NCBI RefSeq assembly: GCF_003628555.1
Contig: NZ_CP021731.1
Span: forward strand, 930,001-994,000
From: Azoarcus sp. DN11
GTDB taxonomy: Bacteria; Pseudomonadota; Gammaproteobacteria; Burkholderiales; Rhodocyclaceae
Direction: 5' to 3'
DNA: 64,000 nucleotides
Shown here: positions 63,727 through 64,000 of the stretch, piece by piece
Layout of the letters: each line of letters starts with the position of its first letter
How positions within the stretch are numbered: position 1 is the first letter of the stretch
Translations under genes and position numbers: made by a program
Notes under the pieces: model-generated
Told to the model about the DNA's origin: nothing
The model's database searches: none
The model's input: only the letters and a program-made list of their open reading frames with translations

Positions 63727-64000
63727 CAAACCTTCCAACCGTTCCCGCCCGCAGCATGCGGGTGATGCCGATGCCCCCGCGGGCGGGCGCGCAGAGTCGC
63801 GCCTGATCTACGGTTTTCACGCCGTGCTGGGCAAGCTGCGCCGCGATCCCGAGGCGGTGTTCGAGCTGTACGTGTCGTCGAGCCGCAGTGATGCGCGTGC
63901 GAAGGATGTCGTGCGGCTCGCCGAGTCGCAGAAGGTGCGCATGATCCAGGCCGAGGCGGATCGGCTCGACGGCATGGTCGGCACGCGCCGCCACCAGGGC
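63719..64000 (+). CDS. rlmB: 23S rRNA (guanosine-2'-O-)-methyltransferase, N-terminal part (partial)
   Basis: Cut by the right edge; 94 residues are seen. After a short variable leader, SRLIYGFHAVLGKLRRDPEAVFELYVSSSRSDAR and VRMIQAEADRLDGMVGTRRHQG match the SpoU substrate-binding domain of RlmB, which methylates G2251 of 23S rRNA. The SAM-binding SPOUT domain is outside the window. GTG 63719 overlaps the rnr stop region, the usual rnr-rlmB coupling. Confidence 0.9.
   Translation, partial: MADKPSNRSRPQHAGDADAPAGGRAESRLIYGFHAVLGKLRRDPEAVFELYVSSSRSDARAKDVVRLAESQKVRMIQAEADRLDGMVGTRRHQG

Noticed and set aside
61414..63738. 774-residue minus-strand reading frame opposite rnr
   Set aside because: Antisense shadow of RNase R.

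Overview
The window is about 64 kb of GC-rich chromosomal DNA (roughly two thirds G+C by eye) from a betaproteobacterium. Rhodocyclales (the Azoarcus / Aromatoleum / Thauera neighbourhood) fits best. The reasons are betaproteobacterial gene orders (mlaFEDACB followed by ibaG and murA; hisG..hisE, HIT, tatABC; ndk-rlmN-pilF-rodZ-ispG-hisS-yfgM-bamB-der-hfq-hflX-hflK-hflC-hisZ-purA-rnr-rlmB), a phasin, the short HisG that needs HisZ, and type IV pilus genes. The genus is inference. I see no insertion sequence, prophage, CRISPR array, integron or rRNA. Nearly all of it is core housekeeping sequence. Many genes start with GTG or TTG (lnt, plsC, lptC, mlaF, hisG, hisI, rodZ, ispG, der, rlmB).

Layout. 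1-6.3 kb: end of corC, lnt, glyQS, gmhB, plsC (envelope lipids and glycyl-tRNA synthesis). 6.4-9.4 kb: a membrane sensor protein with a histidine-kinase H-box but a degraded ATP-binding domain, then a PilU-type retraction ATPase. 9.6-13.5 kb, minus strand: a phasin with a consensus promoter flanked by two copies of one operator-like palindrome, an enoyl-CoA hydratase, lptA, lptC and kdsD. 13.7-15.6 kb: a Kef-type antiporter. 15.8-22.8 kb: the complete Mla phospholipid-transport set, an ABC-2 exporter pair, ibaG and murA. Then rnk on the minus strand. 23.4-30.2 kb: histidine biosynthesis (hisG, D, B, H, A, F, I, E), with hisC reversed between hisD and hisB. 30.2-34.2 kb: a HIT protein, tatABC, a DegS/DegQ-type protease (minus) and a Nif3-family protein. 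34.2-36.9 kb: a FimV-like protein (minus) and a DUF2889 protein. 37.1-42.5 kb: sucCD and a large hybrid histidine kinase. 42.6-44.9 kb: a thioredoxin-like protein and a DUF47/PiT phosphate-transport pair. 45.1-64 kb: ndk through rlmB, with two tandem tRNA-Leu(CAG) genes on the minus strand between purA and rnr.

How the genes work together. Several blocks build or maintain the outer membrane: Lnt matures lipoproteins; GmhB and KdsD supply heptose and Kdo for LPS; LptC and LptA carry LPS; MlaA-F remove misplaced phospholipid; BamB assists outer-membrane protein assembly; MurA starts peptidoglycan synthesis. The short HisG at 23.4 kb and HisZ at 58.2 kb should form one enzyme although they lie 34 kb apart. 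PilF, PilU and the FimV-like protein point to type IV pili, and the phasin to polyhydroxyalkanoate granules.

No complete unknown system is apparent. The items most worth a second look are the degenerate kinase beside PilU, the reversed hisC, the shortened kdsD-lptC-lptA cluster (no kdsC or lptB in the usual places, and a 19-codon ORF joined by overlaps on both sides), the phasin control region, and a 25-codon leader ORF overlapping the hybrid kinase start.
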